A stretch of DNA of 64,000 nt from Pseudomonadota bacterium (GTDB lineage: Bacteria > Desulfobacterota > Desulfarculia > Desulfarculales > Desulfarculaceae): positions 31,702-95,701 of the forward strand of contig JAHIND010000036.1 in the NCBI GenBank assembly GCA_018896025.1, given 5' to 3'. Below, piece after piece: positions 53,746 through 63,835 of the stretch. Below the pieces are notes generated by a model. The model saw only the letters and a list, made by a program, of their open reading frames with translations. It searched no databases and was not told where the DNA came from. How positions within the stretch are numbered: the first letter of the stretch is position 1; each line of letters begins with the position of its first letter. The position numbers were made by a program, and so were the translations under genes.

Positions 53746-53959
53746 CAATACGCGTTGATCCTGGGCGCTGTAACAACAACTGATGGACCCATTTCCAATA
53801 ACCACTTGATTTTGATAGTGGTATTTTGTTACAAGGTTTAAGTTGTCTGGTTAGTTTAATTCATTCCTGCCGCTATGAGTCAACAGGGCTCGTACCATCC
53901 AAGAGGGCCTTTTTGGGGGAAATTGCACAGGCGTTTTGAGATAATCGTAAGGGGGTGTG

Positions 53960-55696
53960 ATGATGAAAAACAACCAATTGAAAATAGGACGAGCAGAAGC
54001 ATACTGGAACGCAGCAGGAACACGTATACTTAAATTTACAGTAGAGATGTACCACAAAGGGCTCAATGAGCACAAACTGATTTCGGCGCCAGATGAAGAG
54101 ATATTAGAAAACAAGGCGAACATTCAGGCTAATAAATGGCAGATAAAGTGGACTAAATTAGAAGCAAAACGTAAGAAAGACGAAAGCAAGCAGGCAAACA
54201 TGGAAAACGCCATTGAAAAGGATAATGAAGCTCAACAGGCCTTACGTGATATTGATAATATACTAAAGCATACTTTAAAGATCAATGACTCCATTGATTG
54301 GGATACTCTCAAAAAGAAAGATCAATTTAGCGAACCACTTCCCCAAAAACCAGCCCCAAGAATTAAGCGTGCTTACAATTCTAAGCCAGAAATATCAGAA
54401 CCAGCGTTCACCCCTGAATTAACTTTTATGGATAAGCTTTTTAAATCTAAAAAAGAACGCAAAATCAGAGAGTGTGAGAGGAAATATGCTGCTGCATGCT
54501 CGGACTGGGAAAAACATTACGCTGAGGTAGTAGATTACAACAAGAAAATAGATATATCTCATCAAAATGAAATCAATAAATATGTAAAGGCAGTCGAAGA
54601 CTGGGAAAAAAGAAAAACAAATTTTGTTTCAAATCAAAACAAATATAACCTCAAAATTGATAACTTGAAAAAAGCCTATTTAAACAAAAGCCCAGAGGCT
54701 GTATCGGAGTATTGTGAGTTGGTATTGAACAATTCAACCTACCCCGAAACTTTTCCTCAAAACTTTGAACTAGAGTACGTTCCTGAAACAAAAATATTAG
54801 TTGTCGAATATGAAATGCCTTCTGTGAAATGCTTACCCAACGTCAAGGAGGTAAAATATATCGCTTCAAAAAAAGAAATAAAAGAATATCTAGTTTCACA
54901 AACCCAAATAAATAACATGTTTGACCAAACACTATATAAAATTGCCTTGCGATCCATACACGAAATATTTGAAGCCGATACGATAGATGCAATAGATGCC
55001 ATTTCTTTTAACGGTTGGGTGATTGAGGTTAACAAGGCCACGGGAAAAGAAGAAAATAACTGTATCCTCAGTATACAAACAACTAAAAATGAATTCATAA
55101 ATATTGATCTAGGTAACGTTGACCCCAAGATATGCTTTAAGGGTTTAAAGGGAGTGGCTAGCACTAAACTGAGTAGTATCACACCAATACAACCAATTCT
55201 TCGAATCAGCAGAGAAGACAAAAGATTTGTTGAAAGCTACGAGGTGGCTAAAAACCTTGACAACGCAACAAATATAGCGGCAATGGATTGGGAAGATTTT
55301 GAGCATTTAATCAGGGAGCTATTCGAAAAAGAATTTCAACAAAATGGTGGTGAAGTGAAAGTTACTCAGGCGAGCAGGGACGGAGGGGTTGATGCCATAG
55401 CATTTGACCCGGATCCAATAAGGGGCGGGAAAATAGTTATTCAGGCCAAAAGATACACCAACACTGTGGGTGTTGCGGCAGTTAGGGATTTATACGGTAC
55501 CGTTGTTAACGAGGGCGCGACTAAAGGCATTCTTGTATCTACCGCTGACTATGGTTCTGACGCATATAATTTTGCAAAGGATAAACCCCTTACCCTCCTA
55601 AATGGATCTAATCTATTGCATTTATTAGAAAAGCATGGCCATCATGCAAAAATTGATCTGCGGGAAGCCAAAAAAATGCTGGCGGATAATAAATAA
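53960..55696 (+). CDS. Mrr-type restriction endonuclease with long coiled-coil N-terminus
   Basis: This protein of about 578 residues ends in an Mrr_cat-like PD-(D/E)XK nuclease domain (about 440-560): DWEDFEHLIRELFEKEF, then catalytic DGGVDAIAF and KIVIQAKRY, and GILVSTADYG. Mrr-family enzymes cut modified or foreign DNA. The first 280 residues are lysine/glutamate-rich coiled coil, with SKKERKIRECERKYAAACSD as example, and the middle (about 290-430) is an unknown fold. Starts GTG 53957, ATG 53960 and ATG 53963 are possible. The gene is strongly AT-rich, pointing to recent transfer. With the OLD gene it makes the island a likely defence carrier. Confidence 0.82.
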   Translation: MMKNNQLKIGRAEAYWNAAGTRILKFTVEMYHKGLNEHKLISAPDEEILENKANIQANKWQIKWTKLEAKRKKDESKQANMENAIEKDNEAQQALRDIDNILKHTLKINDSIDWDTLKKKDQFSEPLPQKPAPRIKRAYNSKPEISEPAFTPELTFMDKLFKSKKERKIRECERKYAAACSDWEKHYAEVVDYNKKIDISHQNEINKYVKAVEDWEKRKTNFVSNQNKYNLKIDNLKKAYLNKSPEAVSEYCELVLNNSTYPETFPQNFELEYVPETKILVVEYEMPSVKCLPNVKEVKYIASKKEIKEYLVSQTQINNMFDQTLYKIALRSIHEIFEADTIDAIDAISFNGWVIEVNKATGKEENNCILSIQTTKNEFINIDLGNVDPKICFKGLKGVASTKLSSITPIQPILRISREDKRFVESYEVAKNLDNATNIAAMDWEDFEHLIRELFEKEFQQNGGEVKVTQASRDGGVDAIAFDPDPIRGGKIVIQAKRYTNTVGVAAVRDLYGTVVNEGATKGILVSTADYGSDAYNFAKDKPLTLLNGSNLLHLLEKHGHHAKIDLREAKKMLADNK

Positions 55697-55886
55697 ATTC
55701 GATGAGCTTCACACTTTAATTACTATGACAAACCTCATTCATCTGGAAAAAACAGCTAATAAATTTCAGTTATGCCTATCCCTAGATCACTCCATGGAGC
55801 GTTTCATTGCCTCAGTAGGTATCGCATAATTTAGCGTCAAATCCACTGCCGGCGCAATTGTTGCAAGCAAGAGGCGAGGATTCAGT

Positions 55887-56321
55887 ATGCCCAAAATTGA
55901 ATTTGGTGAGCGCTGGAAGCGCTGGGATTGCGTTGTCTGCGGAAAGCCCAACCCTCGGACCAGCGAGAAGTGCCACTCCTGCGGGGCTCCCGCGTCCGGT
56001 GGCCCGCAGGTAGAATCACAAAACATCAAACCTCCAAAGCTGGAAGCGAACCAGTGGTTATGCCCGGCCTGCAACATACCGGTCACTTGGGGGAACAGGT
56101 GCGCAAAGTGCGGAAGCGCTGGGCCGGGGATAGCTGCCATAGCAAAGGAGTCTGCCAGTGCCAACGGGGTGGTAATCACTGGCCTGGATATTCCCTTCGG
56201 TACGCTGGTGGGCTTCATGGTCAAGCTGGCCCTGGCCGCCATCCCGGCCGCGATAATTTTTGCGCTGATTTACAGCTTAATAGCCGCCCTTGTCACCGGT
56301 AACTTGCCTTTTGGAAGATAA
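55887..56321 (+). CDS. Zinc-ribbon membrane protein
   Basis: This 144-residue protein has two zinc ribbons (WDCVVCGKP...CHSCGAP with four cysteines near 14-35, and WLCPACNIP...CAKCGSAG near 60-80), then a hydrophobic helical hairpin (LVGFMVKLALAAIPAAIIFA and on). It is likely a membrane-bound adaptor with cytosolic zinc ribbons. Function unknown. GC content is closer to the host than its Mrr neighbour. Confidence 0.65.
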   Translation: MPKIEFGERWKRWDCVVCGKPNPRTSEKCHSCGAPASGGPQVESQNIKPPKLEANQWLCPACNIPVTWGNRCAKCGSAGPGIAAIAKESASANGVVITGLDIPFGTLVGFMVKLALAAIPAAIIFALIYSLIAALVTGNLPFGR

Positions 56322-56432
56322 AAATAGTTATCAAGCTTTTTTAAAAAAAGCACCCCTGCCCTAAGGTTGGCTCCCTTTTACATATAATAAGGACGAGGGG
56401 AACAGGCCGAGCGCGCCGCAGGCCTACCCTTC

Positions 56433-56468
56433 AGCCCCACCACCGCCTCTGTGGGGTGTGGGGCTTTT
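56433..56468 (+). terminator. Intrinsic terminator
   Basis: The arms AGCCCCAC and GTGGGGCT are perfect, and TTTCGCTTTT follows. It lies between the zinc-ribbon gene and the HTH/integrase pair, insulating the integrase operon. Confidence 0.75.
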
Positions 56469-56612
56469 CGCTTTTGAGCCAGGGGCACAACATATGGTGG
56501 TGGTTAACTGGTTGCAACTCAACATGAAGTGGGGGGGAAGCACGGGGAGGCCCTTTTTCGCTAGCTTTATTTAAGCTTATGGCTTAATATTAATGTGATG
56601 AAGGGAGTTTAA

Positions 56613-56969
56613 ATGGCCAAGCCAGATGTTGGAGAAAATGCCCCGCCCACCAAGGGTCGCCCGATCACGTCCCCTACTGCCCCCCCAGAGTGGAGGGATG
56701 GAATCAGGGAGCGGATGCAGGCCATAGGACTCACCGGGAAAAAACTGGCCGAGTTAGTGGGATACGCCCCGGTAACCGTCCAGGTCTGGCTCAATGGGTC
56801 TGTCCGCCTGAGCGTGGAAAAAGCCAACCTCTTGGAGGAGGGCATTGATCGCTACATCGCGGACACGCAGACCACGCTGGCCTTGGTGCAGGCGGGAAAA
56901 ATCGGCTCCACTACCTGGTCCACCAAGCCAAATGGGGTCCAGACGCAGGGGAAGAAGGGCGGGAAGTGA
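56613..56969 (+). CDS. Small helix-turn-helix protein (XRE-like) coupled to the integrase
   Basis: This 118-residue protein has a proline-rich N-terminus and an XRE-like helix-turn-helix (about 33-75; LTGKKLAELVGYAPVTVQVW). AAGGGAG precedes it. The stop overlaps the integrase start (GTGATG), so the two are translated together. Position suggests control of integration, either as repressor or as directionality factor; neither role is shown by sequence. Confidence 0.75.
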   Translation: MAKPDVGENAPPTKGRPITSPTAPPEWRDGIRERMQAIGLTGKKLAELVGYAPVTVQVWLNGSVRLSVEKANLLEEGIDRYIADTQTTLALVQAGKIGSTTWSTKPNGVQTQGKKGGK

Positions 56970-58628
56970 TGCCTACCCCTACGCCAAAGCAAAGAGCGGT
57001 CGGGTACATCAGGGTTTCTACCCCTGACCAGGCGAAAGAGGGCGAGAGCCTAGCCACGCAAAAGAGCGCAATCGTGAGGTACGCAAAGTTTAACGGCTGG
57101 CACCTGACTGAGGTTTACGAGGATGGCGGCTATTCGGGCGCGAAAAGGGAAAGACCGGCGCTGAAGCGACTCATGGATGCCGCCCATGCCAAAAAATTTG
57201 AAGTGCTTATAATCTACAAACTCTCAAGATTTGCCCGTAGCGCGAGAGACACGTTAAATCTTGTTCATGAGTTGAAGCAATGTGGTGTTAACTTTGCCAC
57301 GGTCACCGAGAAAATCGACCTGAGCTCTGAATACGGGCAGTTTTTCCTTACAGTGCTGGGAGCCTTAGCCGAGCTCGAGCGCACCATCATTAAGGAGCAG
57401 ATGGCCGTAAATAAAATGGCTAGGTGGCGCGACTTGCGGTGCTACATCGGAAAGCCCCCTTTTGCCTATCAGTGGAACAAAGAAGCCAAAAAAATTGAAA
57501 TTAAAAAAGAAGAGGCAAAAATCTTCCGTGAAATCGTTGAGATGCGCCTTAACCTGGGCATGAGCCACGCCGATATCTGCATTGAACTGAACAAGCGGGG
57601 TCTGCGTGGTCGCCATGGGCGTCGGTGGGCCAAGACAACCATTTCAGGGATGCTCAAAAACCGGGCCTACCTGGGTGAGCACTATGTGAATCAGCACAAG
57701 TATGAAGGGAAGCGGCGTACCGGCGAGATGAATCCCGAGAGCGAGTGGATTCTGTTTCCAGTCCCTCCCCTACTGGATCACGCTACCTTCGATCGCTTAC
57801 AAAATATTAGTGAATTCAACAAAGTGAAGAGCAAGCGGGCGGGCAAAGCCACTGCCGACCGGTGGCTACGTGATGTTTTAATTTGTGGTGAGTGTGGGGG
57901 GCGAGTTAAGCCCCACCGTGGGTCGAAGCGCAAGGATGGTACTTACCCGGAATATTATGCTTGCTATTGGAATGCAACCAGTACCAAAAAGCGTGCGCTT
58001 GAAGGTCGTGAGAAGTGCCGCTTGCCGCATGTCAAGGCCCAGGAACTTGAAGACTTAGTCTGGTGGCGATTAATGGTGATGCTCAATATTCACGGTCCGC
58101 GTAGCGAGTCAACGCTTGAGAAAATTTTGTTTGATGGCTCTGGCCTTGATAAAACCTTGGCGGAATTGGAGGATAAGAGGCGGGCTGCCCGCATGGATAT
58201 TAAAAAACTCACTAATCGGAAGACCTACTTCATCCGTTTGCTAGACGCAGACGACTTGACTGAGGATGATTTGGTGGATTTCCGGTGCCAGGCGCGGGAG
58301 AACCGTGAGTCCTTGGCCAGGGCGGAGGAAGCTCTTGCGGCTGTTCAAAGCGAGATTGACGCCGCCCACCATGCTGTCGTTGAGCGTCGAAAGACATTGG
58401 ATTTCCTTCGTGAGAACAAGCGCGGTTTGAAAGAACTCCGGGCCGAGATTGAGGCCTTTACACCAGCCCAGAAAAAGGAACTTGTTGAGTCAATGCTGGA
58501 TGGCCCGATAATCCTCTGGGCGGGGACAGGCCTCCCTGACGGTGGCCCATGGGACGAAAAAATTCGTTTCCGGCCTAACTTCGCTTTTTTAAACGAATAT
58601 TTGTCAAATAGATTAGGTAAGGATACTA

Positions 58629-58657
<29 letters not shown>
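56966..58657 (+). CDS. Large serine integrase (reads through the attachment site)
   Basis: This large serine recombinase catalyses integration of the island. The N-terminal catalytic domain has [19 protein letters not shown] with the nucleophile Ser, and [13 protein letters not shown] with the arginine motif. The recombinase domain follows ([29 protein letters not shown]), then a zinc ribbon (CGECGGRV...CRLPHV) and a coiled coil (about 380-490). Start is GTG 56966 or ATG 56969. The right att core lies inside the coding frame: codons after 58630 are comM DNA read out of frame (GNTPAAQL then TGA). In the circular island the frame would continue 48 codons into 45814-45960. Confidence 0.92.
58608..58640. 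other. attR, right island junction
   Basis: AT-rich island DNA (AGATTAGGTAAGGATACTA) changes at CC (58629-58630) to comM sequence GGGAATACTCCCG. The left half of the predicted attP palindrome lies here. Confidence 0.7.
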
Positions 58658-59456
<799 letters not shown>

Positions 59457-59881
59457 AGTTTGGGGATATCATTAATGGCCGCCACCCAGGTTATGCTTGA
59501 CAGCGGCCAGGTTTTCAGTAGTTTAGTGGGTCTCTATTAAATGTATTTGAAGGAGATTTTTTGTTCATCATATCAATGGATATTGTGTCAATCGTTGCCG
59601 ACCAGGTAAGCAACCTGTTGGTAGCTGATTGATCATAGTTCTGCAGCAAACCCAAAAGGCTGTTCAGTTATAAAGACAGACTAGTTTCTGCCTGTCTTTC
59701 CCCCCGCAGATCTCTGATTGAGACTCTACCACTATAGTTGCGTCCTCCGTCAGCAACGTCCCTTACATCAAGACATCCGAAAAGCACAAAAGCGGCAGTA
59801 GGTTGTGTGTTCCGCCTCGGGCGGTTTCACGCGCCGACAAAGCCGGTAAGCATTAAAGGTAGGGATAGGTAGGTCTTGACG
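59457..59881. other. Non-coding AT-rich gap after comM
   Basis: No gene supported. A small perfect hairpin (AAAGACAG and CTGTCTTT, 59672-59699) is the only structure seen. Base composition differs from host DNA. Confidence 0.4.
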
Positions 59882-60982
59882 ATGAGCATCAATCAAAGCG
59901 CAAACAAGAACGCAAGCATGCGTCACCTTTTAGAACTCGGGTGGACTCCCCATTTTCAGGCCCAACAGGAACACGTTTCCAACCAAGGCTTTACTCCGGC
60001 TAGAGTGGTTGGAGTAAGAAAAAACAGCTTTCGGACAAGCGACGGCAACCGCGAATGGCTCGCCACCCTGGCCGGCAGGGTCAGACATGACGCCGGCGGC
60101 ATGTTCCCGGTCACAGGGGATTGGGTCCTCATGACCGATACCGTGATTTCCAGGGTGCTGGTGCGAAAGAATGCCTTATCCAGAGGCGCTTCGGGCGCTC
60201 GTAACAAACAGGATGAACGCTCGAAAAAGGAACAGGTAATCGCGGCCAACCTTGACACCATATTCATCGTCTGCGGGCTTGACCGGGATTTTAACCTGCG
60301 CCGCATCGAACGGTACTTGACCCTGGTCTATAACTGCGACCTGAATCCTGTCGTCATCCTGACCAAAGCGGATATTCACCAGGATCCGGAGGCTTGCGTC
60401 GGTGAAGTGGAGGCGGTGGCCATGGGCGTCCCCGTGCACCTGGTTTCCGCCTCGGATGACACATGCCTGGCCCCACTGGAACCATATTTGTCACCAGGCC
60501 GGACCACGGCCATGGTGGGGTCTTCCGGGGTGGGTAAATCCACCCTGGTGAATCGCCTTTACGGTGAAAACGTGCAACTTACTCGTTCCACCAGCATTCA
60601 TATGGGCAAGGGCAGACACACCACCACCACCCGGGATCTGATCGTGATGCCCCAGGGGGGGATGGTGATAGACAATCCCGGAATTCGGGAAATTGCCTTC
60701 TGGGAACTTGATGGCGGGATCGAAGCCGCGTTTCCCGAAATCGAGAAGTTTGCTCTGGGATGCCGTTTTGCTAACTGTAGCCACACCCATGAGCCCGGCT
60801 GCCGGGTCATTGAGGCAGTCGCTGAAGGTGAGATCCCAAGGAACAGGGTGGAAAACTACCTGAAAATGAAACGTGAACTGGAATACCTGTCCAATCGCCG
60901 GCACAAAAGTGCCGACCGTGTGGAAAAGGAGCGCTGGAAAGAGGTGGCCTTGCAAGTTAAGGCCATTAAAAAACGCAGATAA
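59882..60982 (+). CDS. rsgA: Ribosome small subunit-dependent GTPase A
   Basis: This 366-residue circularly permuted GTPase acts in 30S ribosome maturation. An OB-fold occupies the first 110 residues. G-motifs come in permuted order: VVILTKADI (G4), SASDDT (G5), then GSSGVGKSTLVN (G1) and VIDNPGIREI (G3). The zinc motif CRFANCSHTHEPGC ends the core. The length and all motifs are normal. ATG 59882 is chosen over TTG 59876. It lies on the segment bounded by two comM ends and its base composition is below host level, so it may be an extra, acquired copy. Confidence 0.9.
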   Translation: MSINQSANKNASMRHLLELGWTPHFQAQQEHVSNQGFTPARVVGVRKNSFRTSDGNREWLATLAGRVRHDAGGMFPVTGDWVLMTDTVISRVLVRKNALSRGASGARNKQDERSKKEQVIAANLDTIFIVCGLDRDFNLRRIERYLTLVYNCDLNPVVILTKADIHQDPEACVGEVEAVAMGVPVHLVSASDDTCLAPLEPYLSPGRTTAMVGSSGVGKSTLVNRLYGENVQLTRSTSIHMGKGRHTTTTRDLIVMPQGGMVIDNPGIREIAFWELDGGIEAAFPEIEKFALGCRFANCSHTHEPGCRVIEAVAEGEIPRNRVENYLKMKRELEYLSNRRHKSADRVEKERWKEVALQVKAIKKRR

Positions 60983-61040
60983 CTAAGGACACTCTTTAAT
61001 CAGGGCGTTCCTTTGGCCCAAGCACCTAATGGCATATGAG

Positions 61041-61075
61041 CCGGCGGGGATTGAAATACAACCAGTCCCCGCCGG
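61041..61075 (+). terminator. Stem-loop after rsgA
   Basis: A perfect 10-bp inverted repeat (CCGGCGGGGA and TCCCCGCCGG) lies 60 bases after rsgA. It lacks a clear T-run, so it is a weak terminator or mRNA-stabilising hairpin. Confidence 0.45.
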
Positions 61076-61145
61076 TCATTGCCTCATGCGAGCAACTGGC
61101 TAACAAGTTCTCAATAGCCTCGGACGAGACTTAACCAGAACCGTT

Positions 61146-61172
61146 AGGAGCCTGGACCGGGCCATCGTCTAA
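61146..61172 (+). pseudogene. comM: Displaced original 3' end of comM
   Basis: Nine codons, RSLDRAIV plus TAA, repeat the end of ComM with GC-rich host codons. No comM sequence precedes them. They overlap the stop of the convergent flavoprotein gene. Confidence 0.65.
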
Positions 61173-61813
61173 TTAGCCAAGCGCGCGCCGATCTCTCGGC
61201 CCAGGGCCTGGGCCTTTTCCCAGGTCTCGGTCTGGTCCTCCACCTGGCAGAACTTGTCCGGGGTGACCTCGGTGTTGTCCGGGCCGAAGACCCGAGGCAG
61301 GGCGCTCATGGGACAGGTGGAGCCATAGCCGCAGACCAGGCACTTGGGGTTGCCGGTTATCTGCAAGGTGCCCAACACCTCCATGCCCTCCCAGGCCAGG
61401 GAGTGGGCGATCTGCTCACTGGCCGCCTCCAGGCCCGGTCTCCCGCGCCCATTGCCCGTGGCCACGGCCACGGCCAGCTTCCCCCGGTTCAGGCCTTCGC
61501 GGTGGCGCAGGGAAAACAGGCGCTCCAAAAACAGCTTGGTAAAACCGTTCATGGTGCCGTAGGTGGCGTGGCCGCCCACCACCAGGGCCCCGGCCCCACG
61601 CACCTTGGCCGCCAGGGCCGGGAAGTCGTCGTCCACCTTGCAGATGTTGTCCGACCTACAGCCCAGACAGGCCCGGCAGGGTCCCACGTTGATCTCGCTG
61701 AGCTTGACGAACTCGCTGGGCAGTCCGCTGGCGGCCAAAATCGCTTGCACCAAGCGGTCGGTGTTGCTGTTTGCTATGGGGCTGCCGGATATGCCGATTA
61801 TTTGAGGCTGCAT
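61169..61813 (-). CDS. NADPH-dependent FMN reductase-like flavoprotein with cysteine motifs
   Basis: This 214-residue flavodoxin-fold protein has IIGISGSPIANSNTDRLV for FMN phosphate, then a cysteine cluster CRACLGCRSDNICKVDDDF of the iron-sulfur flavoprotein type, and later GGHATYGTMNGFTKLFLERL. A second cysteine set (CLVCGYGSTCPM) occurs near 170. Such proteins are common in anaerobes and transfer electrons or reduce quinones or metals. The ATG at 61813 is the family start; the track ORF runs into a duplicated tail upstream. It is convergent with the displaced comM end. Confidence 0.82.
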   Translation of the reverse strand: MQPQIIGISGSPIANSNTDRLVQAILAASGLPSEFVKLSEINVGPCRACLGCRSDNICKVDDDFPALAAKVRGAGALVVGGHATYGTMNGFTKLFLERLFSLRHREGLNRGKLAVAVATGNGRGRPGLEAASEQIAHSLAWEGMEVLGTLQITGNPKCLVCGYGSTCPMSALPRVFGPDNTEVTPDKFCQVEDQTETWEKAQALGREIGARLAN

Positions 61814-61894
61814 GCTGCCGTCTCCTGTGTGGCGTAGCGATGCTCTAATTTTATAGTATAGAGTGAGAAGTTGGCGCTTACATCCGCAGTGGGA

Positions 61895-61993
61895 ACCCAA
61901 CTTGGCCCATATCACCCGGCCCAGAGCCAGGGCCTGCTCCCAGATCTCGCTCTGGTCCTCCACCCGACATAATTTGTCCGGAGTGACCTCAGC
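61895..61993 (-). pseudogene. Duplicated tail fragment of the flavoprotein gene
   Basis: Thirty-three codons read TAEVTPDKLCRVEDQSEIWE and on, paralleling the C-terminus of the neighbouring flavoprotein (NTEVTPDKFCQVEDQTETWE). The rest of this copy is gone. It lies directly upstream of the intact gene, so a tandem paralogue was deleted by recombination, leaving only its tail. Confidence 0.7.
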
Positions 61994-62072
61994 AGTGGCC
62001 ACTGCACAGCCGGGTCGGGACGCCTTTTCTTGTGCTACCATGGCACAAGCCTGCCCGGTGGAGGGGTACACC

Positions 62073-62978
62073 ATGAAAAAAATTCTGCTGGCTCTGCTAT
62101 TGGCCCTTTGCTTGACGCAATCGGCTTGGGCAGGATTTAGTGAGGGGATGGCTGCCTACAAGCGCGGAGACTACGCTGACGCGCTTAAGGAATTTGAGCC
62201 CCTGGCAGAGCAGGGGGATGCGTTGGCACAATTCTACCTTGGGTTTATGTATGCACAGGGCCAAGGGGTGCCCCAGAACCGTAAGCAGGCAGTCAAGTGG
62301 TACAGTAAAGCGGCTGAGCAAGGGAACGCTTTGGGACAAACCAACCTAGGTAAAGTTTATTATCTTGGGTTAGGTGTTGAGCAAGACTACGACAAAGCCT
62401 TCTATTGGTACCGCAAAGCAGCCGAGCAAGGAGTGGCTGCTGCCCAACTAGGCCTGGGCAGGATGTACAACAAAGGCCAAGGGATACCCCAAGACTATAA
62501 ACAAGCGGCCTATTGGTACCGCAAAGCAGCCGAGTATGGATGGTTAGCCATAGCCCAATCTAACTTGGGCGCAATGTATTCCACAGGCCAAGGGGTACCC
62601 CAAGACTATGAACAAGCGGCCTTTTGGTACCGCAAAGCGGCCGAGCAGGGGCTTGCCTCAGGGCAATTCCGTTTGGGCATGATGTATTATCACGGATGCG
62701 GTGTACCCCGAGACTATAAACAGGCGGTCTATTGGTACCGAAAAGCAGCGGAGCAGGCGTATGCTATGGCCCAATGGGCGCTCGGGTTAATGTATTCCGA
62801 CGGTCATGGGGTCTCCCAAAATTACATCAAAGCCCATATGTGGATGAATTTAGCTGCAGCGGGGGGAATTGAGGACGCAGCAGAAAGCTGCAAGCTATTA
62901 GCCGCTAAAATGACTCCTCAACAAATAGCAGAGGCCCAACGCCTGGCCAGGGAGTGGAAGCCCCCAGCCAAGCCCTAA
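62073..62978 (+). CDS. Exported Sel1-repeat (TPR-like) protein
   Basis: This 301-residue protein has a signal peptide (KKILLALLLALCLTQSAWA) and six to seven Sel1 repeats of about 36 residues with the recurring AAEQG-x-ALAQxxLGxMY and GVPQDYKQAVYWYRKAAEQ patterns. Sel1 proteins are scaffolds in signalling or envelope processes. The C-terminal 40 residues are a helical cap. The DNA repeats strongly between units, so copy number could vary. GAGGGG precedes the ATG at 62073. It stands alone; function unknown. Confidence 0.85.
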   Translation: MKKILLALLLALCLTQSAWAGFSEGMAAYKRGDYADALKEFEPLAEQGDALAQFYLGFMYAQGQGVPQNRKQAVKWYSKAAEQGNALGQTNLGKVYYLGLGVEQDYDKAFYWYRKAAEQGVAAAQLGLGRMYNKGQGIPQDYKQAAYWYRKAAEYGWLAIAQSNLGAMYSTGQGVPQDYEQAAFWYRKAAEQGLASGQFRLGMMYYHGCGVPRDYKQAVYWYRKAAEQAYAMAQWALGLMYSDGHGVSQNYIKAHMWMNLAAAGGIEDAAESCKLLAAKMTPQQIAEAQRLAREWKPPAKP

Positions 62979-63316
62979 GCTCCACCCAGTAAGTCTTCTA
63001 ATTATTCCTACAACAAGCGATCACCCCCAGCCCCACCCAGGGCCGGGGTTAGCTTTTGCTGCCCCTGTCCACCCTGAGAACAGCGGCACCAGTTTAATTT
63101 ATTTTTAGAGATGATTTTAGATGGCGTTTCCCGCCTGCCCCTTAACGTGACAACACCTGTTAACTTATTTTAACTACTATATTTTTTTGCATGATCCCGC
63201 CTATTTTTTGGCCTGCGTCCCTTGCCGGCCCACCAAACTCCGGTATCTTTTAGGAGTCTTTATTGGATGGGAATCAATTCTGATTTGCAGCGAAAAGCCA
63301 CTCCCTGGAGGGAAGC
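62979..63316. other. Intergenic, AT-rich in its centre
   Basis: No gene supported. It contains AGTTTAATTTATTTTTA, which resembles AGTTTAATATATTTTTA before the resolvase at 48750; I cannot tell if this is chance. Confidence 0.35.
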
Positions 63317-63748
63317 ATGTCGGCGAACTTTTTTAAGATGATCTTAATCCTGGCGGCCATGGGGCTGGCCGTGGCCTGTAGCGGCGGCGGAGGCGGGGGA
63401 ACCACCACCTATGCCAAGAGCGGCGACTGGGTGGACGACAACAACGACGGCATTTACGACCCTTATCAGGACAGTTCCCTGTGGAACGAAATGAACTCCA
63501 TGACCTCGGCGGCTGCTTCCTCCTGGTTGGGGCCGCGCCTGGCTTTCGCGGCCCAGCGGCGGGCCTGGCGGGGCAACGGCAACGCCTCTCCCCAGTGGCG
63601 CGACGCCAACGGCGACGGGGTGTGCGACTACGCCCAGGACCCCAACCTGTGGTCCCGCAACAACTCCGGCGATTGGGTGGACAGCAACAACGACGGCGTC
63701 TGCGACAACTACCCCAACTCCAGTCACTGGAAGGGCGGTTGGCGCTAG
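63317..63748 (+). CDS. Small lipoprotein with Asp/Asn-rich repeats
   Basis: This 143-residue lipoprotein has a hydrophobic signal and lipobox GLAVAC-S followed by polyglycine. The mature part holds repeated SGDWVDDNNDGIYDPYQDSS-type units: DWVDDNNDGIYDP, RDANGDGVCDYAQDP and DWVDSNNDGVCDNYP. Each has the D-x-N-x-D-G spacing of calcium-binding (EF-hand or thrombospondin-3-like) loops; calcium binding is inference. Between the first and second unit is an alanine/arginine-rich spacer. GGAGGGAAGC precedes the ATG. No family assigned. Confidence 0.7.
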   Translation: MSANFFKMILILAAMGLAVACSGGGGGGTTTYAKSGDWVDDNNDGIYDPYQDSSLWNEMNSMTSAAASSWLGPRLAFAAQRRAWRGNGNASPQWRDANGDGVCDYAQDPNLWSRNNSGDWVDSNNDGVCDNYPNSSHWKGGWR

Positions 63749-63835
63749 TTGTAGCTGCTAAAGAGGTTGTTCACAGGATTCCAGAAGTAGAGACTGGTGA
63801 TTGCGACATCAACCGTCTTTGCTTTGGAGGTTCCC

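Noticed and set aside
50851-55696. Gabija system (GajA/GajB) or retron with OLD effector
   Set aside because: The OLD protein has the right fold, but no UvrD-like helicase, reverse transcriptase or msr/msd-like repeat is present in the island.
62073-62978. DNA repeats in the Sel1 gene as a CRISPR or tandem-repeat locus
   Set aside because: The repeats are 108-bp coding units in frame with conserved Sel1 residues. No CRISPR-like repeat-spacer pattern occurs anywhere in the window.
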